Of a stretch of DNA of 14,961 nucleotides, positions 1 through 6,306 are shown one piece after another (within the stretch, counting starts at the first letter, position 1; every line of letters begins with the position of its first letter). Made by a program: the position numbers and the translations under genes. The notes under the pieces were generated by a model. The model was given only the letters and a program-made list of their open reading frames with translations. It was not told where the DNA came from and ran no database searches. Origin of the DNA: an uncultured Lachnospiraceae bacterium (GTDB lineage: Bacteria > Bacillota > Clostridia > Lachnospirales > Lachnospiraceae). The DNA lies in the NCBI GenBank assembly GCA_947594085.1, contig CANQEB010000030.1:1-14961 (forward strand), read 5' to 3'.

Positions 1-520
1 GCGCTGTGATGAACATATTCAGCCCCAGTGTAAATTGTACGAAGAGCGTGCCGAGACTGTAGATCCGCATATAGTCCACCGCATAGCCGATCGTGTTCTC
101 GCTCGCGCCGAACATCAGCAGCATATTCCGCGAAAACAGCAGGAAGACAGCCGTCAGCACTACCGCGATCAGCGTCAGCAGCGTGACGGAATTGCCGAGC
201 GTCTGCTCCGCCCTATCCTTGTCTCCCTTTCCCAGAAAGATCGAGGCCCGCGGCGCGCTGCCCATGCCGACCAAGCTCGCAAACGCGGAGATCAGCGTGA
301 TCAGCGGCACGCAGACGCCAACACCCGTCAGCGCCATCTGCCCGACCCCCGCGATGTGGCCGATGTAGATCCGGTCCACCAGATTGTATAAAAGATTAAT
401 GAGCTGCGCCGCGATCGCCGGCGCGGCAAGCCGAAACAACAGACGTCCGACTGGCTCCGTGCCAAGCTGGTCCGTCTGTGTCTGCGCCTGCGCCTGTTTA
501 TTTCTGTCAGGCTGCTCCAT
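1..520 (-). CDS. MATE family efflux transporter, N-terminal part (3' end beyond window)
   Basis: The reverse strand reads open from an ATG at 520 to the window edge, giving 173 residues without a stop. MATE proteins are 12-helix antiporters that expel drugs or metabolites using Na+ or H+ gradients. A Gln-rich hydrophilic tail (about residues 8-20) is followed by the family's first-helix pattern, PAIAAQLINLLYNLVDRIYI (34-53), then a helix with the GMGSAPRASIFLGKGD segment (85-100), a third hydrophobic helix (112-130) and part of a fourth (about 145-172). This matches the first third of a roughly 450-residue MATE protein. A purine-rich AGAGGGCAGGA precedes the ATG. It lies 48 nt downstream of hicB on the same strand with no terminator between them, so some co-transcription is possible. 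Substrate cannot be predicted. Confidence 0.9.
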   Translation of the reverse strand, partial: MEQPDRNKQAQAQTQTDQLGTEPVGRLLFRLAAPAIAAQLINLLYNLVDRIYIGHIAGVGQMALTGVGVCVPLITLISAFASLVGMGSAPRASIFLGKGDKDRAEQTLGNSVTLLTLIAVVLTAVFLLFSRNMLLMFGASENTIGYAVDYMRIYSLGTLFVQFTLGLNMFITA

Positions 521-568
521 CTGTCCTGCCCTCTTTCTACCCTTTACCCTAGATTGCCAAAATGTAAA

Positions 569-919
569 TCATCGGGATAATTTATAAAGTGCGTATTGAT
601 TCAGCGACACACCTTCCCGCTCAGCCTCGATTGCCAGACGTCTGTGCAAAGATTTTGGAATCCGAACAAGAAATTTTCCGCTCGCCTTTTCCTCCACAAA
701 TGGCTCCGGAATCGGCAGACCCTTTTCCAGTTTTATCTCAACATAGCCTTCCATTGCCTCATTGAGGCTCTCATTCAGCTCTTCAAGCGTATCCGCGGTA
801 CTCTGACATCCGTCCAACTCTAATATCCGTCCATAAAAATAATGCCCGCTCTCGTCGTGCATTTCCTGAATCAGGCGATTATAAGGCAGCCCCATATAAT
901 ATTCTTTACTCTGAGACAT
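569..919 (-). CDS. hicB: HicB-type antitoxin with C-terminal ribbon-helix-helix domain
   Basis: Antitoxin of a type II HicAB pair: it binds and neutralises HicA and, through its DNA-binding domain, represses its own operon (family knowledge). The 116-residue protein has the partial RNase-H-like HicB fold first (about residues 8-72, including GHYFYGRILELDGC and an acidic helix TLEELNESLNEAMEGY). A C-terminal Arc/ribbon-helix-helix-like segment follows (about 82-116: GKFLVRIPKSLHRRLAIEAE and SLNQYALYKL). I chose ATG 919 over an in-frame GTG at 922 because AAAAGGGG (934-927), inside the end of hicA, sits 7 nt before the ATG but only 4 nt before the GTG. hicA's stop (926-924) is 4 nt upstream of the ATG, so translation is probably coupled. 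Probable operators lie upstream of hicA. Confidence 0.87.
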   Translation of the reverse strand: MSQSKEYYMGLPYNRLIQEMHDESGHYFYGRILELDGCQSTADTLEELNESLNEAMEGYVEIKLEKGLPIPEPFVEEKASGKFLVRIPKSLHRRLAIEAEREGVSLNQYALYKLSR

Positions 920-923
920 CACA

Positions 924-1151
924 TCACCCCTTTTCCGAGATTCTTCTCAGTATGTCCATAATATATGCTTTTTTCAACGGATTCTCAACTTTAATCGTGA
1001 TTAATTCGCCTTTTTCATTCATAAAATGAGCATGAGAGCCTTTCTGTCGCACAAATTCATAACCAAAATAATCCAAAACTTTTGCAGCTTCTGCAAACCG
1101 AACTCCATTCGGCTGACGGTTCATCTTTTCAATCAGTTTTTTGATATCCAT
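924..1151 (-). CDS. hicA: HicA-type mRNA interferase toxin
   Basis: Small toxin (75 aa) of the HicA family, which adopts a double-stranded-RNA-binding-like fold and cleaves mRNA. The diagnostic piece is QKGSHAHF at residues 37-43, with the conserved catalytic-type His at position 40, followed by the strand ELITIKVENP and the C-terminal helix that carries ILRRI. The length is at the usual size for the family. It is the first gene of the hicA-hicB operon; the start ATG at 1151 has only a modest GGGAT-type ribosome site, which would keep toxin translation low compared with hicB. Two sigma-A-like promoters and repeated TAGTAT half-sites lie immediately upstream. The reading frame looks intact, with the catalytic His present, so the toxin is probably functional. 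Confidence 0.88.
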   Translation of the reverse strand: MDIKKLIEKMNRQPNGVRFAEAAKVLDYFGYEFVRQKGSHAHFMNEKGELITIKVENPLKKAYIMDILRRISEKG

Positions 1152-1170
1152 CTCGATCCCGTTTGTGTGA

Positions 1171-1190
1171 TAGTATCATATTTAATACTA
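1171..1190 (-). promoter_or_regulatory. hicAB proximal promoter (-35 at 1198-1193) with palindromic operator
   Basis: On the minus strand TTGACA (1198-1193), a 17-nt spacer and TACTAT (1175-1170) form a promoter that would start transcription about 12 nt before hicA. The spacer and -10 are covered by a palindrome: TAGTAT (1190-1185) and ATACTA (1176-1171) separated by 8 nt. This is the expected position for autorepression by a ribbon-helix-helix HicB; the binding protein is inferred. Confidence 0.65.
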
Positions 1191-1233
1191 TTTGTCAAAT
1201 CCTTTCTATATTTGAGTTGCTTTTTATATACTT

Positions 1234-1271
1234 TATGATACTATTATAAAATGGATATTCATAATTGTAAA
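1234..1271 (-). promoter_or_regulatory. hicAB distal promoter overlapping a second operator half-site
   Basis: On the minus strand TTTACA (1271-1266), a 17-nt spacer and a perfect TATAAT (1248-1243) form a strong promoter. Overlapping the -10 and running downstream is TAGTATCATA (1243-1234), the inverted copy of the TATGATACTA found in the proximal operator (TAGTATCATA on the plus strand at 1171-1180). A perfect AT palindrome, ATAAAATTTTAT (1273-1284), lies just upstream. Confidence 0.65.
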
Positions 1272-1290
1272 GATAAAATTTTATATTGTA

Positions 1291-1794
1291 TCAGAAACCC
1301 CTCAGTTTATCGTTGCTGTCGTCGTTTGTGTTCTCAATCGACTTGATCTGCACGTAATAACCGTACTGCTCATTGACCTGAATGTACACGCGGTCGCCGA
1401 CCTTATGCCCGAGAATCGCCTTGCCGAGAGGGGACTCGATGCTGATCAACCCATCGATGGAATTGCCCCGCACCGACGTCACAAGCCGATATGTCTCCGT
1501 CTCATCGTCCTCCTCAAAGTAGACCTCAATCGTGTTGTTGATCCCGACCTCGTCGTCTTTCGAATCGTCGGAGATCACCTCCGCAGTACGAATCATACGC
1601 TCCAGATAATGGATGCGACTTTCGTTCTTATTCTTGTCCCGCTTCGCCGCATGATACTCAAAGTTCTCGCTCAGATCCCCATGCGCCCGCGCCTCCTTGA
1701 CCGCCTCGATCGCCTCCTTGCGCACCACGAGCTTGCGGTACTCGATCTCCTCCTCAATCTTCTTAATATCACTCTCTGTCAACTGCTCCCGCAT
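1291..1794 (-). CDS. greA: GreA/GreB family transcription elongation factor
   Basis: GreA-type factor (167 aa; the usual size is about 158) that enters the RNA polymerase secondary channel and stimulates cleavage of backtracked transcripts. The N-terminal coiled coil spans about residues 5-75 and carries the tip signature EARAHGDLSENFEY (35-47), with the acidic pair D40 and E43 that corresponds to D41/E44 in E. coli GreA. The C-terminal FKBP-like domain ends with the conserved SPLGKAILGHKVGD segment followed by VYIQVNEQYGYYVQIKSIE. Phe replaces the usual Ala after LSEN, a variation that may mark a paralogue. An AAGGAAGG site precedes the ATG at 1794. It is transcribed away from the structured region 1849-2351. 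No terminator is evident between greA and hicA, so readthrough into hicAB is possible. Confidence 0.92.
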   Translation of the reverse strand: MREQLTESDIKKIEEEIEYRKLVVRKEAIEAVKEARAHGDLSENFEYHAAKRDKNKNESRIHYLERMIRTAEVISDDSKDDEVGINNTIEVYFEEDDETETYRLVTSVRGNSIDGLISIESPLGKAILGHKVGDRVYIQVNEQYGYYVQIKSIENTNDDSNDKLRGF

Positions 1795-1848
1795 GTGTAT
1801 TTTCCTTCCTTTTTCTCATAATAAATTCGTGTTTAACGTACATTAACA

Positions 1849-2351
1849 ACCTGGACGCCCTGCAAGGGTTTGCAATGTCAGGGCAGACCCGCTCGCGCTT
1901 AATCGGGCACGCAGCGGTGCATAAGTTCGCTCACGCTCACCAAGCACCGGCGGCCCTCAATGATCTGCCCCTGACACAGCAAGCCCCTTTGCCGGGCTGT
2001 GGCTTGGCATGCAGCAGAACATTTATACTCTTGCATTTATGCAGAATAAATCAGCGAATTATGTGTCTGTCACAAACAGCCGCAGGAAAGTCGGATGTTG
2101 CCTGTCCGCACGCAAACGATAGGCAGTTCGACGCAGGATTCGCGTCGGGGCCGATGACGTGTTTGCGATGGAACATGGAGCTTCTACATACCACAGACCA
2201 GCCCGAAGAGGGAATTGCGATGCCTAAGGCAAACCGTATGAGGCCGCCGGCACTTAGCGAATGTGTAGCATGAGCTTAGTACCGCTGCGTTGCCGAATCG
2301 AGTGGGAACGTGTTTGCCGTGGTATCGACAATTCCCATCGGGCGTCTGGGT
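1849..2351 (+). ncRNA. Candidate large structured RNA or RNA leader upstream of wzt (unassigned)
   Basis: This stretch has no convincing gene but many complementary segments. The outer helix 1849-1860 / 2340-2351 has 12 consecutive pairs (10 Watson-Crick, 2 G-U). Inside it: 1876-1887 / 1964-1976 (12 pairs, one bulge), enclosing GGGC 1905-1908 / 1953-1956 and CGGTGC 1915-1920 / GCACCG 1944-1949; AAGCC 1981-1985 / GGCTT 2001-2005; ATTTAT 2021-2026 / ATAAAT 2046-2051; TGCCTGTC 2099-2106 / GATAGGCA 2118-2125; CGACGC 2129-2134 / GCGTCG 2142-2147; and a rod made of 2210-2221 / 2324-2336, 2228-2237 / 2308-2318 and CGGCA / TGCCG. The loop CGCAAAC (2111-2117) exactly complements GTTTGCG (2161-2167). 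The element ends about 50 nt before wzt. I cannot match it to a known family. The strand is inferred from the downstream gene; the opposite strand could fold similarly. No clear promoter or terminator was seen. Confidence 0.6.
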
Positions 2352-2402
2352 AGCCAATATGTGAACTATACACGAATTAAATAATTGCAGAAGGAATAAA
2401 AC

Positions 2403-3734
2403 ATGGCGAATGAAATCGCGATCCACGTGGATCATCTCTCAAAACTATATAAGCTCTACGACAAGCCCTCCGATCGCCTAAAAGAGAGTCTCGGCTTGAC
2501 GAGGAAGAAGCGCTATCGGGAGCACTATGCACTCACAGACGTCAGCTTTGACATCGGCAAAGGTGAGACGGTAGGTATCATCGGGACGAACGGAGCCGGG
2601 AAATCCACAATCCTGAAGATCATCACCGGCGTGCTGAATCCGACAAGCGGCGAGGCGGTGGTCGACGGGCGCATTTCTGCTCTGCTGGAGCTGGGCGCCG
2701 GCTTCAACATGGAATACACGGGCATCGAGAACGTCTACCTGAACGGAACCATGATGGGCTTTTCGGAGGAGGAGATCGATGCCAGGCTGGAAGACATCCT
2801 GAGCTTTGCCGACATCGGCGAATTTGCCTATCAGCCGGTCAAGATGTATTCGAGCGGCATGTTCGTGCGGCTGGCGTTTGCGGTCGCGATCAACATCGAT
2901 CCGGAGATCCTGATCGTTGACGAGGCACTCTCGGTCGGGGACGTGTTTTTCCAGGCGAAGTGTTATCGGAAATTTGAGGAATTCAAGCAACAGGGACGGA
3001 CGATCCTCTTCGTGAGCCACGATCTCGGAAGCATCACGAAGTACTGCGACCGCGCGATCCTGCTGAACCAGGGAAGAAAAATCTTCGAGGGCTCTCCGAA
3101 GGAGGCTGTCGATATTTATAAGAAGGTGCTCGTGCACCAGTATGACCCGGAGGAGGATGGAAACGGGTCAGGCGAAGCCGGAAACGGGTCAAGCGGGTCC
3201 GGAAGCGTCGCTGACGGAGCCGGGGACGGCGTGAGAGAGGGCAGGACACAGGGATCATCCGGCGACTGGAAGGATTCCGTGGTGAAAAATCCGAACCTGA
3301 TCGAGTACGGGGAGAAAGCGGCGGAGATCACGGACTACGCGGTGCTCGACGAGAACGGACTGATCACGAACACGCTGATGAAGGGCACGGAGTTCTCGGT
3401 GCGGATGAAGGTGAAATTCCACGAGGAGATCAAAGAGCCGATCTACGCGTTTACGATCAAGAACCTGCAGGGTATTGAGATCACAGGCACCAACACGATG
3501 TATGAGAAAGCCGACGTGCAGGGAAAGAAGGCCGGGGAGAGCCAGGAGATCACCTTCACCCAGACGCTCGACCTGCAGGGCGGTGAGTACCTGATTTCAC
3601 TGGGATGCACCGGTTACCGCAACGGAGAGTTCACCGTGTATCACAGGCTCTACGACGTGTGCAGTCTCACGGTGATCTCAGATCGCAACACGGTGGGGTA
3701 TTACGATATGAACTCAAAAGTGACACTGTCGTGA
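2403..3734 (+). CDS. wzt: Polysaccharide ABC transporter ATPase with C-terminal Wzt-like domain
   Basis: ATP-binding subunit (443 aa) of the Wzt/TagH/RfbB group, which powers export of finished polysaccharide chains across the membrane with a Wzm/TagG permease. Visible motifs: Walker A GTNGAGKST (61-69), ABC signature YSSGM (149-153), Walker B ILIVDE (169-174) and the switch His in FVSHD (His 206). After the nucleotide-binding domain (about 1-245) comes a Gly/Ser/Asn-rich linker (about 250-288). A beta-rich C-terminal domain follows (about 305-443), including KGTEFSVRMKVKF, GGEYLISLG and a tail of the Wzt carbohydrate-binding type. In characterised O-antigen systems that domain reads the capped chain end. 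The start has AGAAGGAAT upstream. It is followed 77 nt later by the methyltransferase/kinase gene. No permease gene is in the window. Confidence 0.9.
   Translation: MANEIAIHVDHLSKLYKLYDKPSDRLKESLGLTRKKRYREHYALTDVSFDIGKGETVGIIGTNGAGKSTILKIITGVLNPTSGEAVVDGRISALLELGAGFNMEYTGIENVYLNGTMMGFSEEEIDARLEDILSFADIGEFAYQPVKMYSSGMFVRLAFAVAINIDPEILIVDEALSVGDVFFQAKCYRKFEEFKQQGRTILFVSHDLGSITKYCDRAILLNQGRKIFEGSPKEAVDIYKKVLVHQYDPEEDGNGSGEAGNGSSGSGSVADGAGDGVREGRTQGSSGDWKDSVVKNPNLIEYGEKAAEITDYAVLDENGLITNTLMKGTEFSVRMKVKFHEEIKEPIYAFTIKNLQGIEITGTNTMYEKADVQGKKAGESQEITFTQTLDLQGGEYLISLGCTGYRNGEFTVYHRLYDVCSLTVISDRNTVGYYDMNSKVTLS
3159..3191 (+). repeat. Short direct repeat in the wzt linker
   Basis: The 12-mer GGAAACGGGTCA occurs at 3159-3170 and 3180-3191, a 21-nt period that keeps frame and encodes a Gly-Asn-Gly-Ser linker. 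A related GCGGGTCCGG follows directly. This looks like linker growth by in-frame duplication. Confidence 0.75.
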
Positions 3735-3811
3735 AAGAAATGAAAAATCCATAACATGACTGTGAAAAACGATACAGAGCAGTTTCAGGAATAAAGAGAA
3801 ACGGAGCGGCT

Positions 3812-6082
3812 ATGGCGATATTCAAGCTGGATTACTATAAGGGAAAAGATCTGTATTCGGATGGGGACGTGGAGAACGAGCTCCTTGCGATCGCGAAGTC
3901 CGGCGTTCGCCCGGAAGAGCAGGAGGAGGTGGCGTTCCCCGTCCTCTATCATTTTGCGCGCGCGCGGGAGAATATCCTGAACTGGTATCCGTTCGCGGAG
4001 GGCGCGTCCTGTCTGGAGATCGGCTCCGGCTGCGGAGCGATCACGGGACTGCTCTGCCGCCGTATGGCGCGTGTGGTCTCTAACGAGCTCTCAAAGCGGC
4101 GCGCGGAGATCAATTATGAGCGGCACAAGGATTATGATAATCTGGAGATCTGGGTCGGCAACTTAAACGACATGGAGTTCGGCGGGCAGTTTGACTACGT
4201 GATCTTAAACGGTGTGTTCGAGTATGCTGAGAGCTTTACGCCGGGAAGCGATCCCTACGGGACGTTTCTAAAAAATGTCCGACGTTTTCTGAAGCCGGAC
4301 GGCGTGATCCTGGTGGCGATCGAGAACCGCTTGGGGCTGAAATATTTCGCCGGCGCGCCGGAGGATCACACGGACGGTTATTTCGACGGCATCAAAGGCT
4401 ATGAGGAGAGCAGCGGGGTGCGCACCTTCTCGCGCGGAGAGTGGGAGGCGCTGATGACGCGCTGCGGGCTTGCGCATTACAAATTTTACTATCCGTATCC
4501 GGACTACAAATTTCCGCAGGAGATTTTCACGGACGCTTCGCTTAAGGAGCAGAAATATGGACGGCCGACGTGGAACTTCACGAAATATCGCATGGAGCTG
4601 TTCGGTGAGACAAAGATGGCCGCGACGTTCTCCGAAGAGGGCGTGATGGATCGGTTCGCAAATTCGTTCCTGATCGAGATGAGCGCCGTCGAGCTGTATG
4701 GAAAGCGTGGATCGGGTGACATTCAGTATGTGAAGCTGAGCACAGACCGCGCGGACGAGTTCTCTATTGCGACGATCATTGAGGAGCGGAAAAAAGAGCA
4801 GGGTTTGTCCGGACAGGCGAGGACGGAGAGTGCTGACATTGCGGGTGAACGGTCAGATAAGGATACTGTTCGGGTCGCCCTCAAGCGTCCGATGACGGAC
4901 GCCGCGAAGGGACATATTCAGAGGATGTTCGCGCAGATGGACGGAGACTACGGTTGTTGGCAGCCGCTTCGCGGAACGGCGGAGGGTGACGGCATCGTTT
5001 ATCCGTATCTCACGCAGAAGAGTCTGGCGCAGCGGGCGGCGGACGCCATACGCGAGGGAGATCTCGCGGCGGTGAAGGAGCTGGTGAAGAAGGCAGCTGC
5101 GCTGTATATGGATTGTGCAGAATCCCTCACAAGTTTCGAGAAGACAGACAAAAACAGTGGGGATACTTCTGCTATGTTCGAAAGAAGCAACAGCGAAAAC
5201 GATACGATTTTAGAAGTGGCTGGAAGCAAAGGCAGGATCAGTGATATGACCGAGGAACAGCGGACAAAATTCCGCGAGGTGTTCGGCCCGCGAGAGCTCG
5301 CTGAAGATTTTCTATGCGTGTGCCCGGCGAACATCGATCTGATTCTTGACAATCTTTTCGAGGTCGATGGGAAGTATCAGGTGATCGACTGCGAGTGGAT
5401 CTTCGACTTCCCGGTGCCGACGCCGTTTTTGCTCTGGCGCGCCGTCAACGAGCTGTACAGCAGCCAGCCGGTGCTGCATCAGCTCTGCGAGAAGGCTGAG
5501 CTTATGGCCGAATTCGGGATCAGCGCGGAGATGGACGAAGTCTTCTGGGCGTGGTCCACGCACTTCGCGGAGCAGTACGTCGGAGCGAATCGGCTGCTGA
5601 ACCACAGCACGCCGGAGCTTTGGATTTCGCTTGAGGAGTTCCGCCGGAAACTGCGGGAGAAAGAATACATGGTGAGCCAGCTTTTTGTGGACACCGGGGA
5701 AGGCTTCTCCGAGGAGCAGAAGCTAGTCGAAGAAGCGAAACTGAAGGACGGGAAATTCTCTGTCGCGTTCGACTTAAGCTCATATCAGAACGTGCGCGCG
5801 GTGCGCTTTGATCCGCTGGAGGGACGCCCCTGCGTTTGTCGGATCGACGCGGTGCAGACGACAGGAAAGCTGCAGGCGGAGAACGCGGCGGCGTCCGTCC
5901 CGGAGGGCGACCTTTTCCTCACGGTCGACCCGATCTATCAGGTAAAGCTGAACCCTGTGCCGAAGCAGATCACTGTTTGCGGGGAAATCGAGATCCTGTC
6001 TGTGGAAGAAGCGCTGGAGCGCGCCAACACGATCCTTGCAAAGCTGCATCGCAAGCTGCCGTTTCTTAGATTGTCCCCTTAA
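3812..6082 (+). CDS. WbdD-like SAM methyltransferase / kinase-like fusion protein
   Basis: Large protein (756 aa). Residues about 40-235 form a class I SAM-dependent methyltransferase: motif I is CLEIGSGCGAITGLL (67-81), with an acidic NLND after the next strand (117-120), FDYVILNGVFEY (127-138) and RRFLKPDGVILVAIENRLG. Residues about 305-560 look like a protein-kinase/APH-type fold: VALK with a candidate beta-3 Lys (358), the catalytic-loop pattern DLILDN (Asp 509, Asn 514) and VIDCEW (Asp 526) in the metal-binding position. Both the order and spacing match E. coli WbdD, which phosphorylates and methylates the end of an O-polysaccharide to stop growth. A beta-rich segment (about 645-730) and a short helix end the protein. 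Two low-complexity insertions (about 328-350, 440-475) interrupt the kinase-like part. The methyltransferase call is firm, the kinase call moderate. The role fits its position after a Wzt with a C-terminal domain. Confidence 0.8.
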   Translation: MAIFKLDYYKGKDLYSDGDVENELLAIAKSGVRPEEQEEVAFPVLYHFARARENILNWYPFAEGASCLEIGSGCGAITGLLCRRMARVVSNELSKRRAEINYERHKDYDNLEIWVGNLNDMEFGGQFDYVILNGVFEYAESFTPGSDPYGTFLKNVRRFLKPDGVILVAIENRLGLKYFAGAPEDHTDGYFDGIKGYEESSGVRTFSRGEWEALMTRCGLAHYKFYYPYPDYKFPQEIFTDASLKEQKYGRPTWNFTKYRMELFGETKMAATFSEEGVMDRFANSFLIEMSAVELYGKRGSGDIQYVKLSTDRADEFSIATIIEERKKEQGLSGQARTESADIAGERSDKDTVRVALKRPMTDAAKGHIQRMFAQMDGDYGCWQPLRGTAEGDGIVYPYLTQKSLAQRAADAIREGDLAAVKELVKKAAALYMDCAESLTSFEKTDKNSGDTSAMFERSNSENDTILEVAGSKGRISDMTEEQRTKFREVFGPRELAEDFLCVCPANIDLILDNLFEVDGKYQVIDCEWIFDFPVPTPFLLWRAVNELYSSQPVLHQLCEKAELMAEFGISAEMDEVFWAWSTHFAEQYVGANRLLNHSTPELWISLEEFRRKLREKEYMVSQLFVDTGEGFSEEQKLVEEAKLKDGKFSVAFDLSSYQNVRAVRFDPLEGRPCVCRIDAVQTTGKLQAENAAASVPEGDLFLTVDPIYQVKLNPVPKQITVCGEIEILSVEEALERANTILAKLHRKLPFLRLSP

Positions 6083-6105
6083 ATATATTGGTGATGTTAA
6101 GGGGA
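6074..6105 (+). repeat. Inverted repeat overlapping the stop codon of the methyltransferase gene
   Basis: CCCCTTAA (6075-6082) and TTAAGGGG (6097-6104), extended by one T-A pair, form a 9-bp stem with a 14-nt loop and include the TAA stop. No T-run follows on either strand, so it is more likely an mRNA 3'-end stabiliser than a terminator. Confidence 0.5.
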
Positions 6106-6146
6106 AAGATGGTGTGTAAAGGAATAGAGAAATTTAATGAGTAGCG

Positions 6147-6191
6147 AGTCTGTTTTTTGGTTGACAAGAAACAGACTTTATTTTATTATTT
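6147..6191 (+). terminator. Rho-independent terminator after the methyltransferase gene
   Basis: AGTCTGTTT (6147-6155) pairs perfectly with AAACAGACT (6169-6177) and is followed by a T-rich tract (6178-6191, interrupted by A). The stem is only moderately GC-rich. It ends the wzt transcript and overlaps the abiE promoter, whose -35 lies in its loop. Confidence 0.6.
6161..6189 (+). promoter_or_regulatory. abiE promoter
   Basis: TTGACA (6161-6166), a 17-nt spacer and TATTAT (6184-6189) make a near-consensus sigma-A promoter. Predicted initiation is near 6196, inside the inverted repeat at 6188-6236 and about 110 nt before abiEi. Confidence 0.7.
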
Positions 6192-6236
6192 AATTTAAAT
6201 TCGGCAAATCATCAAAGAGCCGAAATTTAATTAAAT
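6188..6236 (+). promoter_or_regulatory. Inverted repeat at the abiE start site, candidate AbiEi operator
   Basis: The 18-nt arms at 6188-6205 and 6219-6236 are imperfect inverted copies. TTCGGC/GCCGAA is exact and the flanking AT-rich parts match apart from a short mismatch. The repeat overlaps the promoter -10 and predicted start. AbiEi antitoxins are known to repress their operon by binding upstream inverted repeats, so this is the natural operator candidate. Confidence 0.5.
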
Positions 6237-6306
6237 ATGAATTGTGGATGCTATTTAACTACAAAGTATTTGCTTTATGTTGATCGGAACGGAGATGAAA
6301 AATAAA

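Noticed and set aside
2081..2096. Resemblance of GCAGGAAAGTCGG to the GAGGAAAGTCC core of RNase P RNA
   Set aside because: The rest of the RNase P core, including the distal conserved segments, is absent and the flanking helices do not fit.
1849..2351. Group II intron, retron ncRNA or tmRNA
   Set aside because: No domain V-like hairpin, no reverse transcriptase, no tRNA-like end or tag reading frame was found.
1875..2435. Open reading frames on both strands in the wzt upstream region (for example 1875-2273 plus, 2184-2435 minus)
   Set aside because: Translations are rich in His, Cys and Arg with no family resemblance and lack convincing ribosome sites. The paired helices explain the region better.
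6074..6105. Hairpin at the end of the methyltransferase gene as a rho-independent terminator
   Set aside because: No T-run on either strand; the hairpin at 6147-6177 with a T-rich tail is the better terminator.
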